Shown here piece by piece: positions 30,269 to 43,530 of a stretch of 64,000 nucleotides of DNA. Origin of the DNA: Hortaea werneckii (taxonomy: Eukaryota; Ascomycota; Dothideomycetes; Mycosphaerellales; Teratosphaeriaceae). Where the stretch lies: assembly GCA_037044905.1 (NCBI GenBank), contig JBAOKB010000073.1, positions 26,234-90,233 of the forward strand. Reading direction: 5' to 3'. The position numbers and the translations under genes were made by a program. The notes below the pieces were generated by a model. That model did not search any database and had not been told where the DNA came from. It saw only the letters and a program-made list of their open reading frames with translations. The number at the start of each line of letters is the position of its first letter. Position 1 is the stretch's first letter.

Positions 30269-32233
30269 CTACGCACGCTCAGTGTGGAGGTGGTCGTCAC
30301 TATCGGAGCCCTCATGCTTCTTGCCCTCGCCCTGCATGACGGAAGAGCGGCGGCGCTCGAAGTAAGTCGGGTCACGTTCGCTACGGCTAACATAGCCCTC
30401 TGGCAACCACTTGGTGCTCTGCCAGGCCTTGAGGCTCTTGTCGGAGTACATCTTGTCCTAAGCGCAAAAACGGTTAGTCAACTCGACTGAAGTCGGAGGG
30501 AGACAAGGATACTTACGACGTTCTCCAGGGACAAAGACTTGGTTTCGAACAAGAACAGATAAGCCCCAAGTCCCGCAATGAAGTTGCAGGCGAAGAAGAC
30601 GTAACCGAAGCGGTAGCTGATACCATCGTCGGCGTATGGCGTAAGGAAACCAATGAGGAAGTTTCCTAACTTCGAGTTAGCCAACTTTCTCGAAACACAG
30701 CGTTCCTGGAGGTGAATGTGATACGTACCGAGCCAATTGGAAGCAGTGGCGACAGAAGCTTGCTTGGCCCTAGTTCGCAGAGGATATGTCTCGCCGATGA
30801 CAGCCCAAGCGAACGGACCCCAGGTCATGGCAAAGGAAGCAATGAACATGCAAGCCGCGACAATCATGACGATACCGGAGCTTTCATTCTCGGTGGGGGG
30901 CTTGGCGGTCGCGACACTAGCAAAGATGAGAAGCCAGGCAGCCTGCCAGGCCGCACCAATGATAAGTGGCATTCGACGGCCGAACTTTTCAATCATGTAG
31001 AGACCCGGGAACGTAGTAGCCACGTTGACGGCACCAAGGATAAGTTGTACTCGGATAGGGTCCTCAATGCCGGCAGAGTCGAAAATGGTTGCTCCGTACT
31101 ATTCATGGTTAGCGAAGTGAAGCGAAGAGATTATGGGTAGTCGTCCTTACGTAGAAAAAGTAGTTGACACCAGTCCACTGCTGGAAGAAATGCACAAACA
31201 TTCCCAAGAAAGTGCGGTAGACAACACGAGGCTTCTCACCGTTCCCAGTGAAACACTCCCACCAAGAACCGGTACCAGCACTCTTCTGTTCCTTGATGTT
31301 GTCGTACATTTCTCTCCAGTCATCTTCGACAAGCTGGTTGTTCAGATCATGCTTCATTCCGCGTAGGCGCGCCATCGAAACGCGAGCTTCGTCCCAACGG
31401 TCGCGGTTGGCAAGCCATCGAGGTGACTCGGGCGCGAAGAGGATACCGATGCCAAGAGGCAGAGAGAAGGCAATACCGAGTCCAATGACAATTCTCCAGG
31501 AAGCGGACTGCTCTTCGATCTCTCGTACGCCATAATTGATGATGTTGGAAATCAGAATACCGATCGTGATCATGAGCTGGTAAGATGCGACGACAGCACC
31601 TCGAATTTCACGCGGCAGGCACTCCGACTGGAACATTGGCACGCCGACACTAGCAAAATTGTCAGCGTTGCAAACATAAGCACGAAGCAAACAGAGCATA
31701 CCTCAGGTTACCGACTCCGAGACCGGCAACGAATCGTCCCATCATCATGTGTACCCAAGATTGCATGGCTGTGATCTGGATAATGTTGCCAATAATGAAA
31801 AGACCAACACCGAAAGTCAAACTCCATCGTCGTCCCCACCAGTCGGCAGTGTATGCGCCAGAAAGAGCTCCGAGAAGAGAGCCAATACTCATAAGAGAGA
31901 CCAGGATAGATTCGATTTCGGGGTTCAGATCGGGGTAGTCAGGCTCGCCGGGTTCGACTTGACCAAAACGGACGTTGAAGTCTCTGAAAAGGAGCATGCC
32001 AGAGATTTGACCCTGATCGCACAATTAGATCGAGCAGCATTTTAATACCTGGAGAAAGGCACGTACGGTGTCATATCCGAAGAGGAAGCCACCAATGTTG
32101 GTGACAATGCCCAACACGATGGCCTCAATGCCGCAATGGGCGCCATTGATTTTCATAGAACTGCTTCAGTGTCAGCGCGGGCATAAGGGCGGACACCGAA
32201 CAGGTGCTCAACTCACAAGTTTCCGAGACCCAT
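30269..32233 (-). CDS. MFS sugar transporter (hexose-transporter family)
   Basis: Seven exons (32233-32217, 32160-32067, 32012-31702, 31649-31151, 31098-30729, 30665-30517, 30457-30269) close in frame to 542 residues. Sugar-porter signatures are present: GGFLFGYDTGQISGML in TM1, WWGRRWSLTFG in the TM2-3 loop, APESPRWL before the central loop, QQWTGVNYFFYYG in TM7, IGETYPLRTRAKQASV and FETKSLSLENV after TM12. The first exon encodes only MGLGNF. It is probably a plasma-membrane hexose or related sugar uptake carrier. The C-terminal tail (about 60 residues) is not long enough for a Snf3/Rgt2-type sensor. Confidence 0.95.
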
Positions 32234-34405
32234 GATGAAGAGCAAAGGTTGCGGTTGTGTGAGGGAAAATTACTGGGGAGGCCCACGGGGTAAATAATAT
32301 ATCATGTCTGGAGGAGGCCTGATTAAAGATTCTGACCTACGAACGGACGCAATGACAACGCCGAGCGCACACAGCCCTTTGCCTAGATGAGTGGCCAGAT
32401 AGTCCAAACACTATGTCATGCGGTTCGTGTGACATCGTGATCAAAGCTTCTCTCATGGGGGCCCCAGGGCACAAGCTATGTCGTCTGCGAATGGGTGTGG
32501 CGCCAAGTTAGGCCCAAGGCCTCGGAGGCAGCAGTGCCAATGTATACCGTTGTACATTACAAAGCCGTGCGCGGAGGCCTGAATTTCGGAGGCTCGTCAA
32601 AGGGGAAAGATACGGTTAGAGTCCCAAGTCTCCCAAGAGATGAAGGACCGATTATGAAGCTCGTCGTCTGGTGTTCTCCGCTTTCTTCTCCGGCATGGCG
32701 AAGCTTAGTGTGTGGAGTATAGTGCGGTATAGGTCGTCTTACGCCGCGACGACTCTGGCAGCGGCGCATGGATACTTGGACTGTCGCCGACGGGTAGACA
32801 TGTTGCGTGTGTGGAGTATTGTGTATATGCCTGTCTTTCTCAGGCTAATGGGTAGGTAATAGAGCGGTGGCGTAGGGTAAGCAAAACCTTGTGGTGGGTG
32901 AAAGTGTACGGTACAGGTCCAGATGGAAGTTGCCATGGCTTGGCTGACGCCATTGCCGCGATCTTGCCACGTGAGATGGCGCAAGTGCACGGCGAGGGTG
33001 CAGAATATGCCCGAGCATCGAGACGACTGGTGAAGCAAATCTGTTCGTACGTACTCGTCCTGTTCGTACTATCGTACAGGGCGTATAGGAGCGGCTGTCT
33101 CGCCAGCTCATTTGTCGAACAGTCGGCACGGGCACCGCCTTTGCATCTGTACAGTAGTTAGAGCGAAACGGCGTCCAAGCATGCGTACGCACCGCGGCCG
33201 CGGTAGGCGACCAGGAACTGTACCTCCTATGGCGACGATGGAGGCGAACATCATCGCGGCTATGCATGATGAAACCCACTCTGCTGCATCTATGCCACGC
33301 GATCCCTGCCTGCACCGGGATAGTCTTGAATGCGTACCATCTCTGATACCAGTCTCAGCAGCTCCGCGCTCGCAGCATCTGCTGGCCAGACCTGCTTTCC
33401 TTCACCGTGCTTGTCACAGTCCTACTTCATGTTCGCAGAATCCATGACGGCCAACTCCGAAGTGGTAAAGCCGACCGAAACCGCCTTCTGCGGCATCTTT
33501 AGTCGGTCTTCTCCTGCCCATTCCTTGGCTCGACCGTAAACCCGTAAAACCGCTGCCGAGGAGCGAGATCCTGTAGTCATCTGGAGATAGCTCTGCGTGA
33601 AAGAGCGGTTTGGAAGGATGCCGCGGAAATGTGTCTTGCTCATCCTGTCGCCAGGTCCATGGTCAGATCTATCGGAGTGGGGTTGAGGGGTGGACGGAGC
33701 CTTGTCTCGCTCTGTCCTTGCGGAGTGCGATGGGGAGATTCGCCGGGGGACTCGTCACTGCTCATTTCCCCGAACGGCCCTGATGTGCCTCTGCTTGCTG
33801 TCTGCCGTTAGGAACACGTCTCAAATATGGTTGTGAGGACGGGTTGGAGTTCCTTCGGCCTTTGCTCATCGCTGATAGGCACGCTGAGGGCCAGGCAGCT
33901 CTCGAAAGGCACACGGTCTATTGTCGCTTTTATCATGCCTTGCCTCGTCCTCGCTGATCCCAATGCCTGAATCAGAGTTCCCGTCCTCAACTTCATTTTC
34001 CTTGGGTTCTCTTTTGAGGCAATGACGACTGCGCATCCTCGGCGTTGTTCGTTGTGCGACAAGCGCCGCACGCAACTTGAACCGTAGAGCAAAAGACAGG
34101 TAACATGTCAACAAGGACGAATCAGCTTTATACCATTCACGAAAATATCACGGCAGTACAACTCCCGGCTAAAATGGCTCTGAGCATTTCAGCGATGATA
34201 GCCGGCTGGAACAGCAGTCGGCTCTCCGGCCAATCAGGACGGAGACGGCTTGGAGCTCTATGTATGCACCTCACCTGTGAAGCATTTGAGGCGACATGCA
34301 CACTTCAGTATTGAGATAAGTACTGTTTAAAAAAAGACTCACTGCCCGACTCATATTCTGATACTCCCAAGCTTCACACTCCATCTTTGCCGACAATCGA
34401 CCACA
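32234..34405. other. long intergenic stretch, no gene seen
   Basis: These 2.2 kb lie between the divergent sugar transporter and the GH35-type gene. Frames up to 156 codons exist (32845-33315, minus) but have no family features or clean exons. A minus frame at 33866-34114 contains an acidic stretch (DSGIGISEDEARHD) but no supporting gene model. Promoters of the two flanking genes should lie at the ends. Confidence 0.4.
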
Positions 34406-36149
34406 ATGACACCGAAACCAATACCGCATCTCAAAGACACCGAGGTCTCCAAACAGCTCATCGTCGACGGTGAGCCCTTCCTAATACTAGGAGGAGAGCT
34501 CCAAAACTCTTCATTCTCGTCAAATGAATACATGAACGAAGTATGGCCGAGGTTGAAAGGCGCGAATTACAACACCGTTTTCGCAGCTGTCTCATGGGAA
34601 CAGATCGAACCTGTCGAGGGCGAATATGACTTCCTTGAGCTAGATTGTGTGATCACTGCTGCTCGAGAGCACGGCTTGCGTCTTGTGCTGCTTTGGTTTG
34701 GAAGCTTTAAGAACGGTAATTGCTACTGCTTCGTAGTTCCAATCACTGCACCAAACGGTGAACTGACACGACGCAGGCCTGTCAACATACGTCCCGCCAT
34801 GGGTCAAGATCGATCCTGTCCGTTTCCCCCGCGTGAAGCTACGTACGGCAGAAGCTCGAGGTGGTCTTCAGACAGCAGACATCTTATCTGTCTTCGGAGA
34901 GGAATCGATGCATGCGGATGCTCGAGCATACACGACGTTGATGAAGCACATACACGACATAGACAGAGACTACGCGACTGTTATTATGATGCAGGTAGAG
35001 AACGAGGTCGGAGTGCTTGGCGATTCCCGTGACTATGGTGAATTGGCGGAGCAAGCCTTCTCAGAGCCGATACCCAACGATCTACTACAATTCCTATGCA
35101 GCGACTGGACGCAATTGAACCAGACCTTTCGGTCCAACTTCCCTCACCTCGACGAAACATCGTTCGATCAAATTGCCTATTGGAAACAACTAGGAGGAGA
35201 TCCCGCGCTTATAGACGAGCTGTTCATGGCATACCACTACGCGCGCTACCTCAATCACATTGCAAACGCCGGAAAGCAAGCGTACCCTTTACCCATGTAC
35301 ACCAACACCTGGCAAAGATACGGCGACGAAGACCGAGACCAAAACGCACCCCTAGTAGCCGCCGGCGGGAGTGAACCCGGCGTCTATCCATCCGGAGGCG
35401 GTGTGCCCAACGTGCTAGACATCTGGCAGCGATTCGCTCCATCGCTAGACTTCATCGCTCCGGACATATACCTAAATGATTACTCGAAAACCTGCGCGAA
35501 ATATCGTCATCGCAACCAACCCCTTCTGATCCCAGAGCAGCGACGGGACGAGTACGGCGCAGTGCGCGTATGGTCAGCATTCGGGTCGTATCACTGTCTA
35601 GGCACGGCACCATTCGGCGTCGACACCGTGCTACCGAAAGACAGCCCGTTCACAATGCACTACGCCCTACTCGCCAAGACATCCAAGTTCATCCTCGCAG
35701 CCCAGGCACGGAAGAACGCAAGTGTTGGGTTCTTCTTCGACGAGCTCACCGCAGACGGGAAAGATCCATCGCGACCAATTCGGACCTCGTTCGGGGACTG
35801 GGATCTTCTGATCGAGCGTGCGTTTGTGTTCGGCACACCAGGGCCGGGTTTTGGCATGGTAATACAGCTCCAGCCAGACGAGTTTATACTGATTGGAAAG
35901 GGCTTCCAAGTCTCGTTTCAGTCCCGAGATGAGCGGGCGCATTTCACGGGTATTCTGCGGTTTGAGGAGAAAGATGTGGAGGGCGGGGAGTTGCGTACGG
36001 TAAGGCTCTTGAACGGGGATGAAACGAGAAGTGGTAAGAGTGCTGTGATGCCTGCTGATGATCCTGATTATGGAGGGTTTCCCGTCAGTATTACTATTCC
36101 TGCTCGGACGGGGATCGCAGTGTGTCAGCCTTATGCCTTGGTGGAGTAG
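34406..36149 (+). CDS. GH35/GH42-like glycoside hydrolase (beta-galactosidase-type)
   Basis: Exon 1 (34406-34715) and exon 2 (34777-36149) join to 560 residues, restoring FGSFKNGLSTYVPPWVK across the intron. The TIM-barrel begins with the GH35-type FLILGGELQNSS and WPRLKGANYNTVFAAVSWEQIEPVEGEYDF segments. The acid/base is probably E180 in MQVENEVG and the nucleophile E357 in LLIPEQRRDEYGA. A C-terminal beta-rich domain follows. No signal peptide, so it is probably intracellular. It resembles the fungal and bacterial GH35-like group with a DUF5597-type C-terminus; the natural glycoside is unknown. The sugar transporter upstream may be a functional partner (inferred). Confidence 0.9.
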
Positions 36150-36873
36150 ATAGCGAGCATGCGCAGCGAACATCCACATCCGCCGAATTCTTTATTGATG
36201 AGGATGTTCTTCCGGCATACTCTAATTCCGAAGCTGAAGGTACTAACCATGTTCGAGTGCCAAAGGAGCTACTTCGTGGTTATTGGGCATAAGAAAGGGG
36301 TGATTTGTTGGCTGATTATCCGGTGTCGAAGGCTACCACAGTATGCGTGGGGCCTTTGGCGCTTTAGTTAGCGTACTTTCATCGCCCAGATCCTTAATTT
36401 GTCCTCGAAAGGTTGGGATATATGACTGGTGTACAGTAGAAGGCCCGAGGCAACTTGAATTAAGACGAACATTGAAGTGACTTGATTCTTAGTCATCAAG
36501 AAAGTTTGCGCCTGCCAGCATAGGAATTCCTGACTTTCCGCAACCCAGATTACTCCTGAATTCCTATCATCACCATGGGACGACTAATTTGTCAAGTACA
36601 TTGAAGATATCTCTTTCGCAGATGCGAAACAACTGCAGTGGGGTTTGGGCCTTGAATAATCAGGCGTACGTCTTTATATCGTCAGATGAGCTTCAGACAA
36701 TCTATACACAGTTGCCGTACCATCATGCCGCGCCGCCCTCTAACGGGATTTCTCACCCCCATGCGAGAGCATAGAATATCAGGGAGCTCTGAACCCAAGA
36801 GATTCCTCCAATTTGGATTTAGACGTCTCTATGAAAAACCACTTTACACCCTTTATGGCGGCTTGCTCAAGGA
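36150..36873. other. convergent 3' region, no gene seen
   Basis: These 724 bp lie between the ends of the GH35-type gene and the rhodopsin-domain gene. No protein-like frame, repeat or RNA gene was recognised. Confidence 0.5.
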
Positions 36874-38104
36874 TTATCTTGCATGGGCGTATAGCCCTTC
36901 CATCTTCGATTGGTAATGAACATCATAATCCCTTGTGATCTTGATACCAGGGGACGAGCCCGTATCGCTGTGTGCGGGGTTGGTAACATGCGAGAAGTTG
37001 CACTTATCGTGCTCCCCGCTCGGCAGTATTTCTTCTTCGCTGTCGTTTTCTGCGCCTTGTTTCCGATAAGACCTCCCGGGCAGTTCTGCCCAGCCCTTTG
37101 CATTCTGGGACAATGATGCCAATTCCACGCTTCGAGTCCTTGAGCCAGCCTGCGATCCGACAGCTCCTGTTGTCGAATGCCCCAAAATACTCGACTTGCT
37201 CTTGCGGATAAATTGAGCGAGCAGCGGGCGCAGTGGTGGTATTGAAGCCAGTATCAGAATCATCCAGCCTTCCACCAAAGTTGTCACCAACAGCGGGTAT
37301 AGGTTGTAGCTGACATCCTGGGAAGCGTATGCTTGCTGCACCTGCACTGTTTTAAGCGCACCACATATGCCCGCAACAATGCCACCGCCCATTAATGCAC
37401 AGAGTCCTGCCTTGCGCTTCCACGACATCTGAAGCTCCCAGAAGATGAAGATGGGATACAGAGCAAGAACAAAGTCACTCGCTGCCATCCAAGAGCCTTG
37501 AAAAGTTCCTAGAACTTGCGTGGTACTCGAGTCAATGGCGTTGCATGTGCCATCCAAAGATTTGTCCCACCACATCTCAATTGGTCGGCAACGTAGACAG
37601 AGAACGACAATGATGACCAAACAGAGCACCGCATTGGTCGCCCAGACGAAGTGTAGTATCCATGCTTTGCGACGATGCGTCTGTCCTTGCACTCGTAAGA
37701 GAAGGGCAATGACCACATTCTTTCCCAACGTAGCCGCGACGATGCCTACGATGCGACCGATCCAGTTCCACTTGTTGCCTTGTCGAAGGTCGGAAGACGT
37801 CAAAAGCCACTGGTGATTGCCGATGCCGTATGCAGCTGCCATGGTCTGTAATATTTGCGCTGACAGACACGTCGCCTGAACAAAGGTAACTCGCAATCAG
37901 CCTAAGACAGTTCACAACAAGGGCTTACAAGCGTACATATGTGATGATCGACCACCAAAGATCCCAACCTGCCATGTTGGCAATACGCACTGTCACGTGG
38001 AATCGTGCTAGTATGAATGCAGTAGCAACTAATGCCAAAGCCCACGATATGCCCATTTCAAAAGGCCCAACTCCGCCGTATGCATGGGCCGAGGGGGGTG
38101 TCAT
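36874..38104 (-). CDS. seven-helix integral membrane protein, fungal rhodopsin-domain (PTH11/SAT4-like) family
   Basis: Exon 1 (38104-37937) and exon 2 (37875-36874) join in phase 0 to 389 residues. Seven hydrophobic helices occupy about residues 18-290. The hallmarks of the fungal rhodopsin-domain family are present: NMAGWDLWWSIITY at TM2, MAAAYGIGNHQW in the following loop, CRPIEMWWDKSLDGTCNAI before TM5 and DFVLALYPIFIFWELQMSWKRKAGL. The hydrophilic C-terminal tail of about 120 residues (SRTRSVELASL; acidic EDxxE-like patches) is cytosolic. Related proteins are orphan receptor-like or sterol/lipid-binding membrane proteins; no ligand can be assigned. The start is the first ATG of the first exon (MTPPSAHAYGGVGPFE). 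Confidence 0.85.
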
Positions 38105-38857
38105 CTGAGTCTTCGGGTAATTGTACCCGTTCTAAACAAGATCGAACGCAGAGGATCATCAAGACGACAGAAGCACAGCGCTCCATGCACCGTCTTATAA
38201 AGCTCTACGAATGTTGCGGCACAGTAGGCTCATCCATGGGATGTTCATTTGGAAAAAGCTGCGTGTGATATCGTGTGGCAACTTCTTCGTCCAATTAAAT
38301 TTGCCTACTCGCATCATGGTCATGGTTGAGATGTGCCATAGAACCTGATTCACATTATGATTCCACAACAAGACTACCCGTTCATTTTGCAGCTGATCTT
38401 GAGAGGAAAGACACGCCCGGGGCCGACCACGCCGCTCCAAGCGATGTCCATGTGCGTTGAGCGGAAGCTTTACCTAGATGATCTTTGAAATTATCTGAAC
38501 AAGCTACAACATCCAGAGGCGAAGGGGCACAGTGCAGGTCCAGCACGGTCGGCATATACTGCCTGCAGGCCATGATCCGACGCCACGGTAAGAAGGAATC
38601 GGCTGAAGCTCCCCATATTAACGGGTTCGGAAGCGAACTGGGGTCAAAGCACGTAATAAGCGGTTGTAAGCTACAGCCTGTAAGCACTTTGCATCAACCA
38701 TGGCTTCCACAGCCGTAGTTGCCACGCGAGCTGATGGCTACGTGCATTTGAATCAACGAATGCGCAATGAAAAGAATAGCCCCGGGAGAAATCGAATGGG
38801 ACAGCGATCAAGATTCTTCCCATTACGAGAACTGGAACATGTCTTTGCTAGCACGAG
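38105..38857. other. intergenic, no gene seen
   Basis: These 753 bp hold the promoter of the rhodopsin-domain gene and the 3' flank of the O-methyltransferase gene. Only short, unsupported frames. Confidence 0.5.
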
Positions 38858-40109
38858 CTAACACTCGTCAAATTCAACATGTCTCTTCCTGACTTCAATA
38901 ACCGAGGTCCTTGACATAGGCATTGACCACACTTTCACCATCTCGAGCTGCGCTTCACTGAATAGCTTCTGCCATTGAGCGTATGTTCGCTCAATCCCGC
39001 TAAAGAATAACCACATACAGAGGTCAAGGCTGGCTGTCAACCAATCGACGTTCGTGTCTGCAACGACAAAGTCATCGATGATGATGCGAGAATGGTTGAA
39101 GTCAAGTGCAGCTGCAAGTTGCTTCAGAATGAGAATGCATTTATCATCGGACCAATCATGCATAATGCTGCGCAGAAAGTATAGACGTGCTCCTAGATTC
39201 CATCAGTACACATGGCCCCTCGATAGGAAATCCAAACGTACCTTTCACAGGCTGTTCCTTGAAAAAGTCATGTTCCATGAGTTCGATCCCGTCCGGCCTT
39301 TCTTGAAGGCCGGCGAATGTTTGAGGAAGATCTTGCAGGATAAGCCTGCCTGGCAAGTCTGAAAAATTCTTTCTGAAACTTGCAATATCATGACCTTTCC
39401 CACCTCCGACGTCCACCAGGAGCACATCTGTATCGCCACATTTTGGTGTTGCCGAAAGGTACTCCCGAACAGGGAGTATCTCGAACCACTTCGGCTCTTG
39501 AGAGTATCTTCGCGCAGACATATAGTCGTCAAAGACCTTTTTCCGACGAGGATCTTTGGCCAAGACCCCAAACATTGTATCTCCGAACGCATGTTGAATC
39601 GGGCTGTTTTGGTCTGGTCCTTCGGGAAACTGGTGGACTCGATTTTCTCTGATGAGATCGGGTACAGCTTGCACTGTCTTGAACCCAAAATCAAAAATGT
39701 GTGCGAAGCCTCCTAAAATTGCCGGTTTTGCGAGGAAAAGAGTCTTCTCGTTGGCCATGTAGATTCCATGGCCAAATTCTTCGCAGACTCCATTGTAGGT
39801 GACCAGGCGCATAATTCTTACAACAAGCAACTCGTCTGCTCCAGTCTTCTTTGCGAGCTCTTCAGCGGTCACAGGGCTGCCTGATTTCTCGGCTACGATC
39901 TGCAAAATACCATATTCGATCGCCCACCGGATACAGGAACTCGCTAGGAATTGCCATCTCAATCGCATGACACTTTCTTCCGGCTTTTCAGCAGCGAGTT
40001 GAAGCTTATGAATCTCTTCTAGCAACTCAGCATGTTTGGATGGGTCCTTGGTGTCATTTGACGCTTCTGCCGCTTCCTGAACCCGTGAGACAGCCGCGGA
40101 CAACGACAT
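38858..40109 (-). CDS. SAM-dependent O-methyltransferase (class II, secondary-metabolite type)
   Basis: Exon 1 (40109-39242) and exon 2 (39192-38858) join to 400 residues, the usual size. An N-terminal helical dimerisation domain (about 1-130) with a winged-helix part is followed by the SAM-binding motif VDVGGGKG (232-239). The acidic residue at LQDLPQTF and the catalytic-base histidine H301 in IMHDWSDDKC are also present. This is the plant-COMT/fungal sterigmatocystin-OMT family that methylates phenolic hydroxyls of polyketides and similar products. An MFS transporter, a P450 and a LaeA-like methyltransferase follow to the right, suggesting a tailoring role. Substrate unknown. Confidence 0.93.
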
Positions 40110-40749
40110 GTTCTGTCTTGCAACTTAAGTTCAGTGAAAAGATATGAGTTCGTCTTGTTCGCGTCCTAAAAGGATGATGCTTAAATGTGTTGTGACAATC
40201 TACCTCTTGCGAGAAGATGTTATGCACAGGACCAGCAATTTTTTATCGAGCCTTCCGCGCGACCCGACAGAACCGAGCCTATCTAGTCGTCTATCGTGCC
40301 CGTCAGTTGATATGAAGGACATGTCGCTTGCCTGCAAGCTTGTCGATCGTTAAACCTAAGCTTGGTGGTCCGGCAAGCCGATGCGAGGGCTTTTGTCCTT
40401 CCGCTTGAAGCGAAAGAGACTGGCGTTCGCTTGTCCAGAGCTAAGCATGGGACCGGCTATCATCCAACGAACATCCATACAGCCTGCAGTAAAGCCAATA
40501 TTCGTTAATATCGACCGCCTAGCTGCATTTCAAGTATGCGAAGCAATCGCTAAAGGCTATGCCATGCTTGTTGGGACTTCCCTTGCCGCAACTGCCGGGT
40601 ATGAACCGTATGCATGAGAGTGGCACAGTGATCAAAAGCGTCATATAGTCAGTTTCCTACACACACCCTCGCCTTCTGGGAGTGGGAGATAATCAGTCGT
40701 GACTAAGACTTCTGCTTCGTGTGGTTAAGAATTGGATTTGTTCGAAACA
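40110..40749. promoter_or_regulatory. divergent promoter O-methyltransferase / MFS transporter
   Basis: These 640 bp lie between divergent start codons. Frames inside are short. The arrangement would allow shared control of the two genes. No clear operator was identified. Confidence 0.4.
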
Positions 40750-42459
40750 ATGGCAGGAGAAGATAAAACCGCCAACTCCCGATTCACCCTTTCTACGACC
40801 GTCGAAGAAAATCCAGCCACTGGCTACGTACTCGACGCCGATAAAGTCACCACGGACGACGTTAGCTTGAAGACTGCAAAAGATGAGCACACAGTCTTGG
40901 TCCCTCAGCCATCAGAGAATCCGAACGATCCGCTGAACTGGCCATGGTGGAAAAAGCATGCGGTCCTTTTGACCATATCGTTCGTATCGTTCCTCCCGGA
41001 CTTCGGCACTGCAATGGGGTCGGTGACACAGATACCGCAGGCAAAGGCGTGGCACATGAGCAAAGCGACCATCCAAGAGAGTGTAGCGATCAATACCATG
41101 CTCAGCGGCGTAAGCGGAATAGCCGTGATCGCACTGTCGAACTATTTCGGGAGAGCACCAACGTTCTTCTGGATGAAGATTATTGCTTGTGCTGGAGCTA
41201 TCTGGTATGCGAAAGCGCAGAGCTTCGATTCTTTTTACAATGCTCGAATGCTAGTTGGATTCTTCGTTGGCGCGGGACAGACGGTACGCCTTCCTTCTGA
41301 GAGGCATCGTGTCATTTGCAGCGAGCATGGAGTGGTTGCATGTGAGAGAAGATGCTGATATTATTCCCAGGGCGGCCTTATGTGGATCCGAGATATCTTC
41401 TTCCTTCACGAGATTCCAAGAAAGATCAACATTTGGTCCGGATTCATCATCGCCTCGCCATACCTTGGGCCATTCATGGCATCTTTCGTAGTCTGGGGAC
41501 TGACTTGGCGTTGGGTGTACTGGATCTATGCCGTTTTAAACTACGTCGGGCTCCTGCTGATCATAGTGTTTGCGGACGAAACCTTCTTCGATCGAAAGCT
41601 ACCACCGAATCAGCAACCAGCCTGGAGTTCGAGGCCTCTGAGATTGGTCGGTGTGGAAAGGCACGGGACTTACAAGGTTGTTGAATCATGCTGCCGACCT
41701 TTTGTAGCCATATTCAAACTCCCAGTCTTGATCATAACGGTGTTCTATTTTCTGAACTTCGCATGGACTATTGGTGTCAATGCAACTCTAGCAACGTGGT
41801 TAGCAAAATACTACCATTTTGATGGCAAACAGACCGGTGCGTATTGTGAGGAGGTCGACTTGATACTAGGCTGATGAGTTTAGGCTTGTTCTACTTTGCC
41901 CCAATTGTTGGATGCGTCATCGGTGCCATTAGTGGCCATTGGCTTCATGGTAAGATATCGTCTACCTGAAGACATTGCCGAAGCTGACAGTATTTCAGAT
42001 CTGTTCGCAAGATGGTACGTGCGTCGTCATTCTGGTACAATGCATCCTGAGGCGCGACTGTACATCATATACTTTGCGTCAGGCATTGTCGGTCTCTTCA
42101 TTTTACTCCTTGGACAGGCGCTTCAGCACACCTGGCATTATATGGCAGTCGCAGTGTTCGATGCAGCGCAACTGATTGGAGTGAACATCATATCTACGGC
42201 AGTGAACGCCTACCTAGGCGATGCTTACCCTGAAGCTCCGGGTGAAATGGATACGTGGATTGTCATGGGCCGGACAATGGGAGGATTCATGGCAACGTAT
42301 ATCGAGTTGCCTTGGGTCCAAAGTGCTGGCCCGGGCACTGCGCTTGGAGTACAAGCTGGAATCACCTGGGCGGCACTTATGCTGGTGGTCATCCTGCAGG
42401 TCTGGGGCAAGACTCTGCGCAACTGGCAAGGTCCTATCAAGATACCAGGTCAAACGTAG
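40750..42459 (+). CDS. MFS transporter (DHA1-like, drug/metabolite efflux type)
   Basis: Four exons (40750-41283, 41371-41836, 41884-41949, 41999-42459) join to 508 residues. After a hydrophilic N-terminus comes the fungal-specific ENPNDPLNWPWWKKHAVLL entry to TM1, then VAINTMLSGVSGIAVIALSNYFGRAP (motif A region) and about 12 transmembrane helices. The central loop contains ADETFFDRKL. Proteins of this subgroup are annotated as multidrug or metabolite exporters of the DHA1 kind; the direction is inferred from family. Third exon is only 66 nt. The position between an O-methyltransferase and a P450 supports export of a small metabolite. Confidence 0.9.
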
Positions 42460-43530
42460 ATCGTCTCTACAGAGGCCTTTCTTTGTCAGCGACGTCTATG
42501 AGCACATCCAACATTCAAATACATTGCCGAGTCAGCATTTCTTAGCGCCCAAGCCACTCAACTTTGACCTCTTTTCTGGTCTTTTGAATCGGTACGTACC
42601 TACAGTCGGCCTCAGGCAAAACCAAGAACTATTTCGCAACCGTGCATACAACAGAAGATTCGGTCCGAGGCTGGCAGGCTTGAGCAGACAGAGCGATACT
42701 TGAACAATGACCGAATCCTCACTGAAAGAAAATCAACCGCTCGTCCGGCTCTCGTATTCAAGCCCACATAGTCGAATTGGGCGGAGCGTCGGGTGCGGGG
42801 AGATTGAAAAGAGAGAAGGATCTGCCAGTAGTCATTCGCACCTGAGCGTAGCTCCTGACATCCCAACATCGTTAATAGGAGTCATCTGATCAAGAGCAAA
42901 CGAGCAAACCCCTTCTCGTTCTGACATTCAACGTACCAGATACCCAAGGCTTACCAGCCTTCCAGGTGAGGCCGACTAGGCACCACTGGGTACCCGACCA
43001 TTGCAAGAAGCCATTCAAAAGCTGGAAGCAATCGCAAACAATAGAAGAGAAACGACGAAATGTAACCAGAGCCGGCAGTACCAAGAGCAGATCCCGTTCA
43101 CTCGAACACTGGAGGGTCCTAAATGACATTCCGGTAGACTGTAGGTCAGTGAAACGCGCAGATCAGGTACATAAGTCGGCCCCAGCATGTCGCAGCTGCC
43201 ATTATCTCGGCGAATCTAACAAATATCAGCGTAAGTGCTAAGGGCAAGGTACTGTCTGATAAGTTACTGGTGTGAATAGTGAGGTCAAGTCCTACACCTC
43301 GAACACATCAGCACCGAAAGGCCTGGACGCAAGATATACTGATTGTGGGCAAGAAAGACAATAGGTCAGAAGTCTGCCGTCAATTCGTTCTTTAAAGCAA
43401 ATGAGCGATGGTTGAAATGTCGCAACTGGACGTATCGCGTCTGTACATTCTTTTTAGGAGCCTGGCCAAATCGCAAGCCGAACGTCTTCAGGTGCGCCGT
43501 TGAAATCAAGGGCTGAGAAGGCCCGGCTTT
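42460..43530. other. convergent intergenic region, no gene seen
   Basis: These 1.07 kb lie between the 3' ends of the MFS transporter and the P450. Plus-strand frames up to 91 codons are unsupported. Nothing recognised. Confidence 0.5.

Noticed and set aside
33866..34114. Minus frame with acidic stretch DSGIGISEDEARHD
   Set aside because: No family, no completed exon model and unrelated residues on both sides.
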